Source of the DNA: Gammaproteobacteria bacterium
GTDB lineage: Bacteria > Pseudomonadota > Gammaproteobacteria > Coxiellales > Coxiellaceae
Length of the DNA stretch: 64,000 nucleotides
Direction of reading: 5' to 3'
NCBI GenBank assembly: GCA_030429175.1
Contig: JAUIDD010000006.1
Span: forward strand, 39,089 to 103,088
Under the pieces are notes generated by a model. The model did no database searches. It saw only the letters and a program-made list of their open reading frames with translations, and had not been told where the DNA came from. The first letter of the stretch is position 1; every line of letters starts with the position of its first letter. Shown in pieces: positions 45,684 to 56,205 of the stretch. The position numbers were made by a program, and so were the translations under genes.

Positions 45684-45866
45684 CTAAAGCGTACAACAAT
45701 TTTTCGCCTGGTCGCCTTGATCTTCACCATTAGACGGCGCCTTAAACAGCACAACATCCTTTGAATGTATTTGTTGCTTTTCAGTCTTGACATCCAGTCG
45801 CTCTTGTATGGCCACAGGAATGGCAGTAGCACTGACATCTACCTCATATGTGAATCGCTCGAACAT
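45684..45866 (-). CDS. Possible small protein ending in CCTL
   Basis: A 60-residue open frame lies in the 440-bp region between tgt and yajC (45569-46009). The product is hydrophilic, begins MFERFTYEVDVSATAIP and ends with the tetrapeptide CCTL, which fits the CaaX pattern of eukaryotic prenylation. A TAGCAT hexamer 6 nt before the ATG and TTGAAA further up could be a promoter, but there is no Shine-Dalgarno and no recognisable family. It may be a chance frame. Apart from this frame and the yajC promoter I see nothing in this intergenic region. Confidence 0.3.
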   Translation of the reverse strand: MFERFTYEVDVSATAIPVAIQERLDVKTEKQQIHSKDVVLFKAPSNGEDQGDQAKNCCTL

Positions 45867-46009
45867 AGAAGAATGCTATTGATGCATTTTTAGTTTCAAG
45901 ATTTAGTCTGTAGAAGCTGGTTTCACTGTCACATTCTAATCTAATTGACTGAAGCATCACATTATTAAAATAAAATTATGTTGGAAACGATAGCAGCGAT
46001 TTCACTTGA

Positions 46010-47126
<1,117 letters not shown>

Positions 47127-48215
47127 ATGCAGAGATTAGATGGCAAAAAACGTATTGTGGTGGGACTCTCAGGAGGCGTAGACTCAGCTGTGGCGGCGCT
47201 GTTGCTCAAACAGCAAGAACATGAGGTCATAGGCGTCTTTATGCAAAATTGGGAAGCTGAAGCCAACGATCCTCATTGTACTGCCGAGCAAGACTTGTCA
47301 GATGCCAAAGCTGTTTGCGATACACTTAACATACCACTTGAAGTCATCAACTTCAGTCGTGAATACTGGGATAATGTCTTCCAATATTGTCTCGATGAAT
47401 TTCATGCGGGTCGCACGCCTAACCCAGATATTTGGTGTAATAAAGAAATCAAATTCAAATGCTTGTTAGAGCACGCATTGAAACTTAATGCTGATTATCT
47501 CGCAACTGGCCACTATGCTGATATCGATTATAAAGATAATCAATACTATTTGCTTAAAGGACAGGATACACGTAAAGATCAAAGTTATTTTTTATATACG
47601 CTTGGCCAATATGAATTATCTCATGCACTATTCCCATTAGCTAATATACCCAAACCACAAGTACGCCGATTAGCACAAGAAGCTGGATTAATTACCCATG
47701 ATAAAAAAGATTCAACCGGTATTTGTTTTATTGGTGAGCGTAACTTTAAAGAATTTTTGCAACAGTTTATCTTAGCCCAACCCGGTGATATACAAACGAC
47801 TGATGGCAAAACCGTTGGTAAACACGATGGATTGATGTTTTACACGCTCGGCCAACGCAAAGGTTTAAATATCGGCGGCATGAGCGACTATAGTGAAGCA
47901 GCTTGGTACGTGGTTGATAAAGATATACCAAACAATACGCTTATTATTGGCCAAGGGCACGATCATCCGCGCTTATTATCAAAGGAACTTAAGTGCGATA
48001 ATTTGCACTGGGTGTCAGGCATTGCACCACTATCACCCTTAATATGCTGTGCACGTACACGCTATCATCAGCCTGATCAAACCTGCACACTTTATGTTGC
48101 AGATAATAAAGCTAAAGTAATTTTTGATGATCCACAGCGCGCAATTACACCCGGCCAATCCGTCGTTTTCTACACAAATCGCAACTGCTTAGGTGGTGGA
48201 ACTATCGTTACTTAA
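47127..48215 (+). CDS. mnmA: tRNA-specific 2-thiouridylase MnmA
   Basis: A 362-residue enzyme that thiolates U34 of tRNA-Lys, -Glu and -Gln, taking sulfur from the IscS-Tus relay. The PP-loop [17 protein letters not shown] (about 11-27) binds ATP, the first catalytic cysteine is in [16 protein letters not shown] (about 95-110), and the second in [12 protein letters not shown] (about 195-206). The frame is open upstream over tgt, but the ATG at 47127 starts the conserved N-terminus and lies 7 nt after a TATAAT. Both tgt and mnmA modify the wobble position of tRNA, which gives the shared promoter region a functional sense. Confidence 0.96.
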   Translation: MQRLDGKKRIVVGLSGGVDSAVAALLLKQQEHEVIGVFMQNWEAEANDPHCTAEQDLSDAKAVCDTLNIPLEVINFSREYWDNVFQYCLDEFHAGRTPNPDIWCNKEIKFKCLLEHALKLNADYLATGHYADIDYKDNQYYLLKGQDTRKDQSYFLYTLGQYELSHALFPLANIPKPQVRRLAQEAGLITHDKKDSTGICFIGERNFKEFLQQFILAQPGDIQTTDGKTVGKHDGLMFYTLGQRKGLNIGGMSDYSEAAWYVVDKDIPNNTLIIGQGHDHPRLLSKELKCDNLHWVSGIAPLSPLICCARTRYHQPDQTCTLYVADNKAKVIFDDPQRAITPGQSVVFYTNRNCLGGGTIVT

Positions 48216-48384
48216 ATCACATTAACATGAACATCAGCATAAAACCCATCTGCACCATATTTTATTTGATGCATAAATAACATCTCGTAAAACTTGTTGC
48301 AACACATTAGTGTAAACATCAATTTTGTCACAATATTGTCATAATCATATGTTAGTGTGATGCCTCAAAATATAAGGATAAGCA

Positions 48385-49980
48385 ATGGAAAAAAATACCT
48401 TAGTCAATACCGGCATTTCAATCTCACTTAGAACTGTATTACTCATCTCAAACTTTATTGGCGTACCTTTTCTTCCTTTTCTATGGAATGCCTTAAACTC
48501 ATCGCTTGCTTATTTTATGCAAATGATTAGCGCTGAGAGTGCAACCGAAGATGCGAATGATGCACTTTATGTTATCTTTGCACTTATGGCTGGATGTAGT
48601 TTACTAATGGATATCACAACTTCAGACCTAGCTGCTATCGATCAAACCTTAAACCCTACAAACCCTAAAAGATCACAAGCGCCACTCGCTGGTAATAAAT
48701 ACCCTAAAGCTGTTTGGTTTCATTATGTATTGTTTCAACCTAATGCATTTGTTTATTCACTTGCTTATACGGTTGGCGCTATGTCATGGGCTGACGAAGA
48801 CTCAAAAACAACTCAAATTTCACTTCTAATATTTTTTAGTATTTTTGGTAGCATATACTATAATTTATTCACCTATAATAAAATTCGTCATCATATTGAA
48901 TCACTGCCACATCTACTCGGTGAAATAAAAAAATTATTTTCTCAAGACTGCTTTCGTGTTTTAAGGAGTACAGAATTTTCAATATTGAATATCATGTATC
49001 GCGACATCCTCTCTGTAAATGGACCCATACAGCTACAAAAATCAGTACCGATCGCAGCAAACCTATTGGAAGGCAATCGTGGCAAGGGAATCATTTACAC
49101 AACACTAATTAACGCAACACAAATGACAGCACTATCACGCACCACTCAGATTTGGAATCATTTTCACAATCCTAAATTATCATTAGTTTCAAATAGCGAT
49201 CTCAACGACATTACCTACCTCTCACCCAAAATGATTTTCACTCTGCTCATTGCAGCAATCGAATCCGCGAGTATCACAAGCATTTGTTATTTTAGCCAGG
49301 GTGTTGGTCTTGCAGTCCCCATAGGTTTTATCTATCTCCTATATGCACTATCAACAGACGTATGGGTAGAAAAACGCTGGCAAGCAATCAATAAACACAA
49401 AAATGACTCTCAACCGCTTCAATCACTGGAAGTCGGTATTGCCAACACACCTAACTTCAATCAGATTAAAATGTACTTCGCCAACAGTCATTTATTTTCA
49501 CAAAAGTGGTTACCCTTTTCTATCATACCTACCTTTGTCGTTTGCTGTGGCAGGTCTAGTCGCTTTATCGCTTTACTTTATTTCTTAAAAGATGCCATGG
49601 ACGTGACATTACCACACTTTGGTATTGATGTTGATCTACCCGCACCCTTGTTACTCAGCTTCTGGCTCTATCTTGGCTGCAAGATTATCGGCGCTGACAT
49701 TAAATTCTATTTAGACATCTGTAATGACTTCTACCCCACCCTTTGTGGACGCTGGGCAGTTAGTTTTGCAAATGCAAAAAATGTGCACCCCGACAGCATA
49801 ACGAAATGTATAGGACAAACATTATGGGATCGCAGTATCGGCGATTGGAGAAATGAATTCACCGATGATGAGATACAAACAACTGCCGATTACTTGCTAC
49901 TCGATACACGAGACCCTTACGACGACATACCAGGCCGAAATAACGAAGACGATTTACCATTAGTTGAGCCATGGTGGTAA
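48385..49980 (+). CDS. Multi-pass membrane protein, unknown function
   Basis: A 531-residue protein I do not recognise. It has about eight hydrophobic segments, grouped at about 10-40, 60-80, 120-175, 285-325 and 370-440, separated by polar regions. A cytoplasmic-type C-terminal tail of about 75 residues is rich in Asp and Trp and ends in EPWW. There is no signal peptide. A 170-bp AT-rich leader with TTGTCA and CATAAT elements precedes it and AAGGATAAGCA lies before the ATG. Its overall layout resembles the 493-residue protein near 63 kb, but I can see no clear sequence identity between them. It could be specific to this lineage. Confidence 0.7.
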   Translation: MEKNTLVNTGISISLRTVLLISNFIGVPFLPFLWNALNSSLAYFMQMISAESATEDANDALYVIFALMAGCSLLMDITTSDLAAIDQTLNPTNPKRSQAPLAGNKYPKAVWFHYVLFQPNAFVYSLAYTVGAMSWADEDSKTTQISLLIFFSIFGSIYYNLFTYNKIRHHIESLPHLLGEIKKLFSQDCFRVLRSTEFSILNIMYRDILSVNGPIQLQKSVPIAANLLEGNRGKGIIYTTLINATQMTALSRTTQIWNHFHNPKLSLVSNSDLNDITYLSPKMIFTLLIAAIESASITSICYFSQGVGLAVPIGFIYLLYALSTDVWVEKRWQAINKHKNDSQPLQSLEVGIANTPNFNQIKMYFANSHLFSQKWLPFSIIPTFVVCCGRSSRFIALLYFLKDAMDVTLPHFGIDVDLPAPLLLSFWLYLGCKIIGADIKFYLDICNDFYPTLCGRWAVSFANAKNVHPDSITKCIGQTLWDRSIGDWRNEFTDDEIQTTADYLLLDTRDPYDDIPGRNNEDDLPLVEPWW

Positions 49981-49986
49981 GTAGCC

Positions 49987-49992
49987 TATAAT
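49987..49992 (+). promoter_or_regulatory. -10 element 7 nt before mfd
   Basis: TATAAT ends 7 nt before the ATG at 50000 and only 7 bp after the stop of the preceding gene. The spacer lacks a Shine-Dalgarno, so mfd is predicted to have its own leaderless transcript. Confidence 0.45.
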
Positions 49993-49999
49993 ACCGCGG

Positions 50000-52900
50000 A
50001 TGAATATGAGCACTACAATTCATCCGCCACAACTGCAAGAACATGACCACAAAGTACAATGGGGCAACTTACCACAGACAGCTCAATCGCTATCTATTGC
50101 TCAATTTTCAAAACAGCATAGTGGCTGCAACCTAATTATCACTTCGAATATACACGAAGCTAACCGACTACATCGCGAGCTTAAGTTTTTTATCAACGAC
50201 GACAGCTTTCCACGCTTACATTTTCCCGATTGGGAAACTTTGGCATTTGATCATTTTTCTCCGCACGAAGATATTACCTCGCAACGCTTAGCAACTCTGC
50301 ACAAGCTTGGTCAGCTCAAGCACGCCATTATCATTGCAGCACTGCCAACGCTGTTACAGCGCACCATTCCACAAAGCTATCTAGATGCACATGTTTTTCT
50401 GCTCAAAACAGGCGACACACTACATATCAATGTACTGATGCAACGCCTTACAGCTGCTGGATATCATCGTGTTGATCAAGTACGTCAACATGGTGAAATT
50501 GCCATTCGTGGTTCAATCATCGATATATTTCCAAGTGGTAGCCAAATACCATTTAGAATCGAATTATTTGATGATGAAGTTGAAACCATTCGTGAATTTG
50601 ATCCTGAGACCCAACTTTCAAATCAAACGATTGATAGCATTGAGCTGTTACCTGCTCGCGAATATCCACTAACTGATGAGGCAATCACACAATTTAGACA
50701 GTCTTTTCGTAGCCAATTCGAAGGCAACCCAAAAGACTGTCCAATCTATGAAGCGATTTCAGGAGGTCATGCATTTCCAGGTAGCGAATACTACCTACCC
50801 TTGTTTTTTAACTCCTTATCTACTTTTTTTGACTATCTTCCCGCTGATACACATTTATTTTTACCAGATCAATTTAACGAAAAAATAACCGAGTGTTGGC
50901 GTGAGATTAATCATCGTTATGAGCAATTACGCTATGATTTAACCCGCCCATTATGCAAACCTCAACAATTGTATTTATCAGCCGATGATTTATTTAGCGC
51001 GCTTAAGCCCTACAAGCAAATCCGTGTTACTCACGAGCAATTAGCCGACAAACCGGGTTGTTACAACTTTGATGCAGTGGCATTACCTGATCTCAGTATT
51101 GCCATTAAATCAAAACAGCCATTGGCTCGATTAGCACAGTTTTTAGATGATTTTCAAGGCAAGGTGCTTATTACAGCAGAAAGTGGTGGGCGACGCGAAA
51201 CTTTACTCGATACCTTATCCCAAATACAGCTAAAACCAACAGCAGTGCCTGATTGGCATCACTTCTTAAGTACTACAGATCTACAAAATCTCACCATAGC
51301 GCCACTCGACTATGGCTTTATCCTCCAAGATACACAGATAGCTGTGATCCCAGAGTCCGCATTATTTGGCGAACAAGTAATGCAGCGTCGTATGCGCAAA
51401 CGTGAAACGCAAGATGCAGTGAATATGATTCGCAACTTAAGCGAATTAAAAATTGGTGATGCGGTTGTTCATATCCAATATGGGATTGGTAGATACCTCG
51501 GTTTAGAGACGATCACAACGGGCGATGTGTCAGCCGAGTATTTAACATTAGCCTATGCAGATAATGATAAAATATATGTTCCAATTAACGGACTACACCA
51601 AATAAGCCGTTATTCTAGCGTCGATGCCGAATACACACAACTCAACAAGCTTGGCAGTAATCGGTGGTCTAAAACCAAAGCACAAGCAATCAAACAAATT
51701 CGTGATGTTGCTGCAGAATTACTAAAAATTTACAGTGAACGCGCCGCCACACCGGGACATGCCTTCAAAAAGCCTGGCAGTGATTATCAGCATTTTAGAC
51801 AAGCATTTCCATTTGAAGAAACACCAGATCAAGCTACTACTATTGATAGTGTTATCAATGACATGATCAAGCCGACCAGTATGGACCGCCTTGTTTGTGG
51901 CGATGTCGGTTTTGGAAAAACTGAAGTTGCCATGCAAGCAGCATTTCACGCTGCAAATCAAGGCAAGCAGGTTGCTATCTTAGCACCAACCACACTACTA
52001 GCGGAACAACACTACAATAACTTTAAAGATCGTTTTGCTGATTGGCCAATCCAAATAGGCCTATTATCACGCTTACAAACAAAAAAGAATCAAGATGACA
52101 CACTGGCGAAACTTAAGCGTGGCTTTGTTGATATTGTTATTGGCACACATAAACTACTAAGTGATGATATCGAATTTAAAGATTTGGGGCTATTGATCGT
52201 CGATGAAGAGCACCGCTTTGGCGTGCAACAAAAAGAAAAAATTCGCAAACTGCGTGCTTCAGTTGACCTACTCTCGCTCACTGCAACACCGATTCCACGC
52301 TCACTCAATATGTCATTAAGTGGCATGCGTGATTTATCACTCATATCAACGCCACCAGTAAGACGACTATCTGTTAAAACATTTTTATATGAAAACAACG
52401 ACAGCATTATACGAGAAGCAATCACACGAGAAATTATGCGTGGGGGTCAAGTTTATTACTTGCATAATGATGTGGCGACCATTGCCGCGACTGCTGACAA
52501 AATTAAAGCGATCATACCAAATGCAAAAGTCGACTTTGCACATGGCCAAATGCGTGAACGTCAACTTGAACGCGTGATGTCAGATTTTTATCATCAACGC
52601 TTTAATGTATTAGTGTGCACTACAATTGTCGAGTCAGGTATCGATATTCCATCAGCAAATACTATTATTATAGACCGTGCCGATAAATTTGGCTTGGCAC
52701 AGTTACACCAATTACGCGGGCGTGTTGGTCGATCTCATCACCAAGCATACGCATACTTAATGGTGCCTGATAAAAAGGCAATAACAAAAGACGCTGAAAA
52801 GCGGCTTGAAGCAATCACCACCTTCGAAGACCTTGGTGCAGGTTTTATCTTAGCAACCCATGATTTAGAAATTCGTGGCGCAGGCGAATTACTCGGTGAA

Positions 52901-53452
52901 AACCAAAGTGGTCATATTGAAGCAATTGGATTTACCCTCTATATGGAAATGCTTGACGAAGCAGTTGAAGCATTAAAAGAGGGTAAAGATTTACAACTAG
53001 ATTTGGGCAATAGTAAACCCCAAGTTGATGTGGATCTTCATGTTAGCAGCTTACTACCCAACGATTATGTGCACGATATCAGCATTCGTTTAAGCCTCTA
53101 TAAACGTCTATCTAACTGCAAAAACAGCGAAGATATCCAACAATTCAAGGCAGAACTAATCGATCGCTTTGGTCTATTACCTATAGAAGCACAACATCTA
53201 CTAAGTGCGACACGACTTAAACTAATCGCTAAATCACTTGGCATTACCAAAGTAGACCTTCACGAGCAGTTTGGCTATATTCACTTCAGCCAATCATCAA
53301 ATATTGATGTTGCAAAATTGGTGCGACTGGTCCAAACACAGCCCAAGCAGTATCAACTACAAGGACAAACAAAACTGCGTATTCATTTTAACGATCCTGA
53401 TACCAATAAACGTATCAATGAAACTGAAGCACTACTAGTAAATCTTTCTTAG
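50000..53452 (+). CDS. mfd: Transcription-repair coupling factor Mfd
   Basis: A 1150-residue DNA translocase that removes RNA polymerase stalled at lesions and recruits UvrA (E. coli 1148). In order it has an N-terminal UvrB-homology module (about 1-350), the RNA polymerase-interacting domain (about 470-545, GDAVVHIQYGIGRYLGLETI with core VVHIQYGIGRY), and the RecG-like translocase. The latter has Walker A GDVGFGKTEVAMQAAF (about 634-649), the DEEH box (about 735), LTATPIPRSL (about 755) and QLRGRVGRS (about 905). The C-terminal D7 inhibitory domain follows. The sequence gives no sign of damage. Confidence 0.98.
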   Translation: MNMSTTIHPPQLQEHDHKVQWGNLPQTAQSLSIAQFSKQHSGCNLIITSNIHEANRLHRELKFFINDDSFPRLHFPDWETLAFDHFSPHEDITSQRLATLHKLGQLKHAIIIAALPTLLQRTIPQSYLDAHVFLLKTGDTLHINVLMQRLTAAGYHRVDQVRQHGEIAIRGSIIDIFPSGSQIPFRIELFDDEVETIREFDPETQLSNQTIDSIELLPAREYPLTDEAITQFRQSFRSQFEGNPKDCPIYEAISGGHAFPGSEYYLPLFFNSLSTFFDYLPADTHLFLPDQFNEKITECWREINHRYEQLRYDLTRPLCKPQQLYLSADDLFSALKPYKQIRVTHEQLADKPGCYNFDAVALPDLSIAIKSKQPLARLAQFLDDFQGKVLITAESGGRRETLLDTLSQIQLKPTAVPDWHHFLSTTDLQNLTIAPLDYGFILQDTQIAVIPESALFGEQVMQRRMRKRETQDAVNMIRNLSELKIGDAVVHIQYGIGRYLGLETITTGDVSAEYLTLAYADNDKIYVPINGLHQISRYSSVDAEYTQLNKLGSNRWSKTKAQAIKQIRDVAAELLKIYSERAATPGHAFKKPGSDYQHFRQAFPFEETPDQATTIDSVINDMIKPTSMDRLVCGDVGFGKTEVAMQAAFHAANQGKQVAILAPTTLLAEQHYNNFKDRFADWPIQIGLLSRLQTKKNQDDTLAKLKRGFVDIVIGTHKLLSDDIEFKDLGLLIVDEEHRFGVQQKEKIRKLRASVDLLSLTATPIPRSLNMSLSGMRDLSLISTPPVRRLSVKTFLYENNDSIIREAITREIMRGGQVYYLHNDVATIAATADKIKAIIPNAKVDFAHGQMRERQLERVMSDFYHQRFNVLVCTTIVESGIDIPSANTIIIDRADKFGLAQLHQLRGRVGRSHHQAYAYLMVPDKKAITKDAEKRLEAITTFEDLGAGFILATHDLEIRGAGELLGENQSGHIEAIGFTLYMEMLDEAVEALKEGKDLQLDLGNSKPQVDVDLHVSSLLPNDYVHDISIRLSLYKRLSNCKNSEDIQQFKAELIDRFGLLPIEAQHLLSATRLKLIAKSLGITKVDLHEQFGYIHFSQSSNIDVAKLVRLVQTQPKQYQLQGQTKLRIHFNDPDTNKRINETEALLVNLS

Positions 53453-53537
53453 TAACAACACACAAACCATCACATTAAAAGCATATTTTATATACTTACT
53501 TATTAGGCCTTATCTAAATAAAGTTAAAAACACGGTA

Positions 53538-53566
53538 TTGACCCAATTTTTTCTCTGTTGCAAAAT
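53538..53566 (+). promoter_or_regulatory. Predicted promoter of the type VI secretion operon
   Basis: TTGACC (53538-53543), a 17-bp spacer and CAAAAT (53561-53566), in the 143-bp gap between mfd and hcp. The predicted start near 53573 gives a short leader with AAGGAG before the hcp ATG. The ten genes that follow have no gap longer than 2 bp, so this should drive the whole locus. Confidence 0.5.
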
Positions 53567-53595
53567 AAATTTAGTTTAGCGACAAGGAGTAAAAA

Positions 53596-54084
53596 ATGGC
53601 TACATACTTATTACTACAGGATTTAAAGGGAAACGTGCAATCTAAAAATCATTGTGATTGGATTGCCATAAATAGCTTAGACTTTACGATAAGTCGCCAT
53701 ATGAACACACTACCTGGGCAAATCTTCGATCGGGAATTAAGTCGCCCAAATATTTCTGAAATTATTCTAGAAAAATACATTGATGTGAGCTCAGCGTTAT
53801 TATTTCAGTATGCTTGCAGCGCTAAAATAATAAAATGCGGCACAATAGATCTTTGCCAAACAAACCAGACTGACCAAGCTTATACACAAATAAAATTAAA
53901 TAATATTGTCGTCACATACTTTAAACTAAACAGCAATATTAATCTCAAACAATCACGACCAACCGAAACCATTAAACTTAATTTCGATCAAATTGAAATA
54001 CGCTATACACCTTTTGATAAAAATAACAAAGCAACCAACCCCATATCAGCTGGCTTTGATCTTAAGCAAGCAGTGGTAATGTAA
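53596..54084 (+). CDS. hcp: T6SS tube protein Hcp (TssD)
   Basis: A 162-residue protein with the Hcp pattern: YLLLQDLKGNVQSKNHCDWIAINSLDF (core KNHCDWIAINSLDF, about 17-30), where family members have a KGE...GWI.V.S segment, then RELSRPNISEIILEKYIDVSSALLF (core SRPNISEIILEKYID, about 48-62), the conserved S-R-P...K..D.aS stretch. Hcp hexamers stack into the inner tube that is expelled when the sheath contracts. The similarity is clear but distant. It is first in the operon, with AAGGAG before the ATG and 2 bp to tssJ. Being the first and probably best-translated gene fits its role as the most abundant component. Confidence 0.75.
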   Translation: MATYLLLQDLKGNVQSKNHCDWIAINSLDFTISRHMNTLPGQIFDRELSRPNISEIILEKYIDVSSALLFQYACSAKIIKCGTIDLCQTNQTDQAYTQIKLNNIVVTYFKLNSNINLKQSRPTETIKLNFDQIEIRYTPFDKNNKATNPISAGFDLKQAVVM

Positions 54085-54086
54085 TA

Positions 54087-54539
54087 ATGAAATACATTAT
54101 TTTAATATTTTTAAGCCTAGCGCTGAATGGATGTGATTATCAGCATCAGCTCAATTTAAATTTAGAAAGTGCGCGTTATCTCAACCCTGATCATCATCAG
54201 CAGAGTAAGCCTGTTGTTCTATCCATCTATCAACTCACACAGCCATTTCCCTTTAGAAAAATTCAATATCATGATATCCATGCTGATCCAAGTAATAAGC
54301 TTGCAGACTCACTTATTGATTACCAAGAGCTTGAAATTGCACCCAGACAAACTAAATCCCTTACCTTAAATTTACCCAGTAGCTGTAAATATATTGGTAT
54401 TGTTGCGGGATATCATAAACTTACAGATACAAACTGGAAGCATATTATAGCTATTCCCAAAACTCACCAAAAGTTACGATTAACTATATTTCTTGGCACC
54501 AGTACGGTTACAGCTAACATTGAGGAGCATTTATTATGA
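54087..54539 (+). CDS. tssJ: T6SS lipoprotein TssJ
   Basis: A 150-residue lipoprotein with a hydrophobic leader and the lipobox LNGC (cysteine at residue 16). The mature part is a beta-sandwich-type sequence with the TssJ pattern: SKPVVLSIYQLTQPFPF (about 39-55), DYQELEIAPRQTKSLTLNLP (core LEIAPRQTKSLTL, about 77-89) and CKYIGIVAGYHKL (about 95-107), matching the family's P-v-v-r-vYqL, l-PG, and y-iGVvA-y-r motifs. TssJ anchors TssM to the outer membrane. Residue +2 after the cysteine is Asp, which in enterobacteria would retain a lipoprotein in the inner membrane. The start of tssK overlaps its stop by 4 bp. Confidence 0.8.
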   Translation: MKYIILIFLSLALNGCDYQHQLNLNLESARYLNPDHHQQSKPVVLSIYQLTQPFPFRKIQYHDIHADPSNKLADSLIDYQELEIAPRQTKSLTLNLPSSCKYIGIVAGYHKLTDTNWKHIIAIPKTHQKLRLTIFLGTSTVTANIEEHLL

Positions 54540-55609
54540 CACCGAACTGGCAAATAGATTGGCATGATGGTTTATTACTCACAGCAGCACATTTAACCGA
54601 GCAAGCACATTTAATTTCAGCACCCTGTATTAATGCATTAAAACTATTAAACCCTTATTACTGGGGTTTATCTTTATTTGAAATAGAAAAGGATAAGCTT
54701 GATAGTGGTATATTTTCAATTTCTAAAATAAATGGTATTTTCAAAAATGGTCAGTATTTCAATTATAACTCAAATAATGATGCGCCCTTAATTATAGATA
54801 TAGGTGAGTGTGATAGGCCCTATAGTATTTACCTCTACTACGATCAAAATAATATTGAGCATCAGGATGGAGAAGTCAAAAAATATAAATCAATTTTAAA
54901 ATTAACTACATCTATAGACACTCATCCACTAACACTTAAATTATACGAACATATCAATAGTTTTGTGCCGAGTTTTCTTAACTCGAAGCAACTTAAACGG
55001 CATATAAATCCACTTATTGATATTACCAGTCAGCACCCTCAGCTGCTATATATCAATAAATGTTTAAGTGCTTTTGACTATGATTACTATCATCCATACC
55101 AATTACATCAACTACTATTTAATATATGCCTAAAAATAGAATATCATCAAAACATCACTACTTATGATCATAATTGCTTATATAGTTCTATTATAATTCT
55201 ATCTCAAAATATCACCCAGTATATCAAAAGCCTGTACGATTACCATTGCTGCTACTTTATCAAAGTTGAATTTTATTGGTCTTTACAAAAGCCTTTGATT
55301 AAAGAAAATATTAGGGACCTTATTATCGCCATTCCCAGATGCGAAGATCATTCGCATTTATCAGAAAGCTTGGTAAAAGTTACAGATCTCACACATATCG
55401 AATCACTATCAAAATACGGAACACAGGGGTTGCCTTTAACCCAGATATTTATGCTTCCCACAACCATAACCATGGAATCCCACTATCAATATTATCGACT
55501 TAGCGTCAGCTCTACTGATTTTCAAAACATGTCGAATGACATTCATTTATGTTTACACATTCTACAACAACAATTAATGGATACACCAAAATGTTGGGTA
55601 AAATATTAA
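54536..55609 (+). CDS. tssK: T6SS baseplate protein TssK
   Basis: A 357-residue protein with the TssK N-terminus: IDWHDGLLLTAAHLTEQ (about 7-23) matching the family's W-eGmlL-pqHfqq, followed by NPYYWGLSLFEIEKDKLDSG (core PYYWGLSLFEIE, about 40-51), matching p-y-WGv-l-id. Later, the conserved region GLPLTQIFMLPTTI and the C-terminal HYQYYRLSVSS (about 328-338) fit the family's receptor-binding end. TssK trimers tie the baseplate to the TssJLM membrane complex. It is shorter than usual (about 440). The end overlaps tssL by about 19 bp. Confidence 0.85.
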   Translation: MTPNWQIDWHDGLLLTAAHLTEQAHLISAPCINALKLLNPYYWGLSLFEIEKDKLDSGIFSISKINGIFKNGQYFNYNSNNDAPLIIDIGECDRPYSIYLYYDQNNIEHQDGEVKKYKSILKLTTSIDTHPLTLKLYEHINSFVPSFLNSKQLKRHINPLIDITSQHPQLLYINKCLSAFDYDYYHPYQLHQLLFNICLKIEYHQNITTYDHNCLYSSIIILSQNITQYIKSLYDYHCCYFIKVEFYWSLQKPLIKENIRDLIIAIPRCEDHSHLSESLVKVTDLTHIESLSKYGTQGLPLTQIFMLPTTITMESHYQYYRLSVSSTDFQNMSNDIHLCLHILQQQLMDTPKCWVKY

Positions 55610-56205
55610 ATGATTTTTTTATACTGATATGTCAAATCCGCCTGCATATAGGCTTACTTGATATGTATCGAATAAAGCAGCAATTAGATAACGTAATTGA
55701 GTATATCGATCAGACATTTCAGAACAATACTACTATTGCTAAGGATATGCGTTATTGCTTAATGGCTGCCATGGATGAGGCGATTTTAAGCCACCCTCAA
55801 GCTTCTCAAGCAGCAATAACGCAACCATTTGTAACTCAGGATTTTAATGATGGTCATTATGGCATTAACACATTTAAAATTATGTCACAATTAAAACACT
55901 ACCCTGAATCACTTAGAAAAGATGTTGCAGGCGTGTATTTTCTTATTGTGTCACTAGGGTTTTCTGGTGAATATCAAAATAACCCTATTGCTATTAAGCA
56001 ATTGTGTGAGCACCTTTTTAAAGACTGCAAACAAAATATTATAGCAACATCCAATCAATTCACAACTACAAAGCCATACAAAATTAACCTCGTGATTACA
56101 CACATGTTAATCAGTGGATGTTGCTTTTATTATTACAGAATCCATCACCTAGCAGTTACATTTGTACAACAACTCAATTCCTTTATCAGAAGCCATCACA
56201 TATGA
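55591..56205 (+). CDS. tssL: T6SS inner-membrane protein TssL (DotU/IcmH family)
   Basis: A 204-residue member of the TssL/DotU family. It has the family's signature MRYCLMAAMDEAILSHP (about 53-69), the conserved helix near YPESLRKDVAGVYFLIVSLGFSGEY (core YFLIVSLGFSGEYQ, about 128-141), and a single C-terminal membrane helix (about 166-190), as required for its C-tail topology. There is no OmpA-like peptidoglycan-binding extension. With TssM and TssJ it would form the membrane complex. The ATG at 55591 gives the best match in length; the frame is open to 55549 within tssK. Its stop overlaps the tssM start (ATGA). Confidence 0.85.
   Translation: MLGKILNDFFILICQIRLHIGLLDMYRIKQQLDNVIEYIDQTFQNNTTIAKDMRYCLMAAMDEAILSHPQASQAAITQPFVTQDFNDGHYGINTFKIMSQLKHYPESLRKDVAGVYFLIVSLGFSGEYQNNPIAIKQLCEHLFKDCKQNIIATSNQFTTTKPYKINLVITHMLISGCCFYYYRIHHLAVTFVQQLNSFIRSHHI

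Noticed and set aside
45656..45838. 60-codon frame overlapping the CCTL frame
   Set aside because: Highly basic, shifted frame with no initiation signal and no family features.
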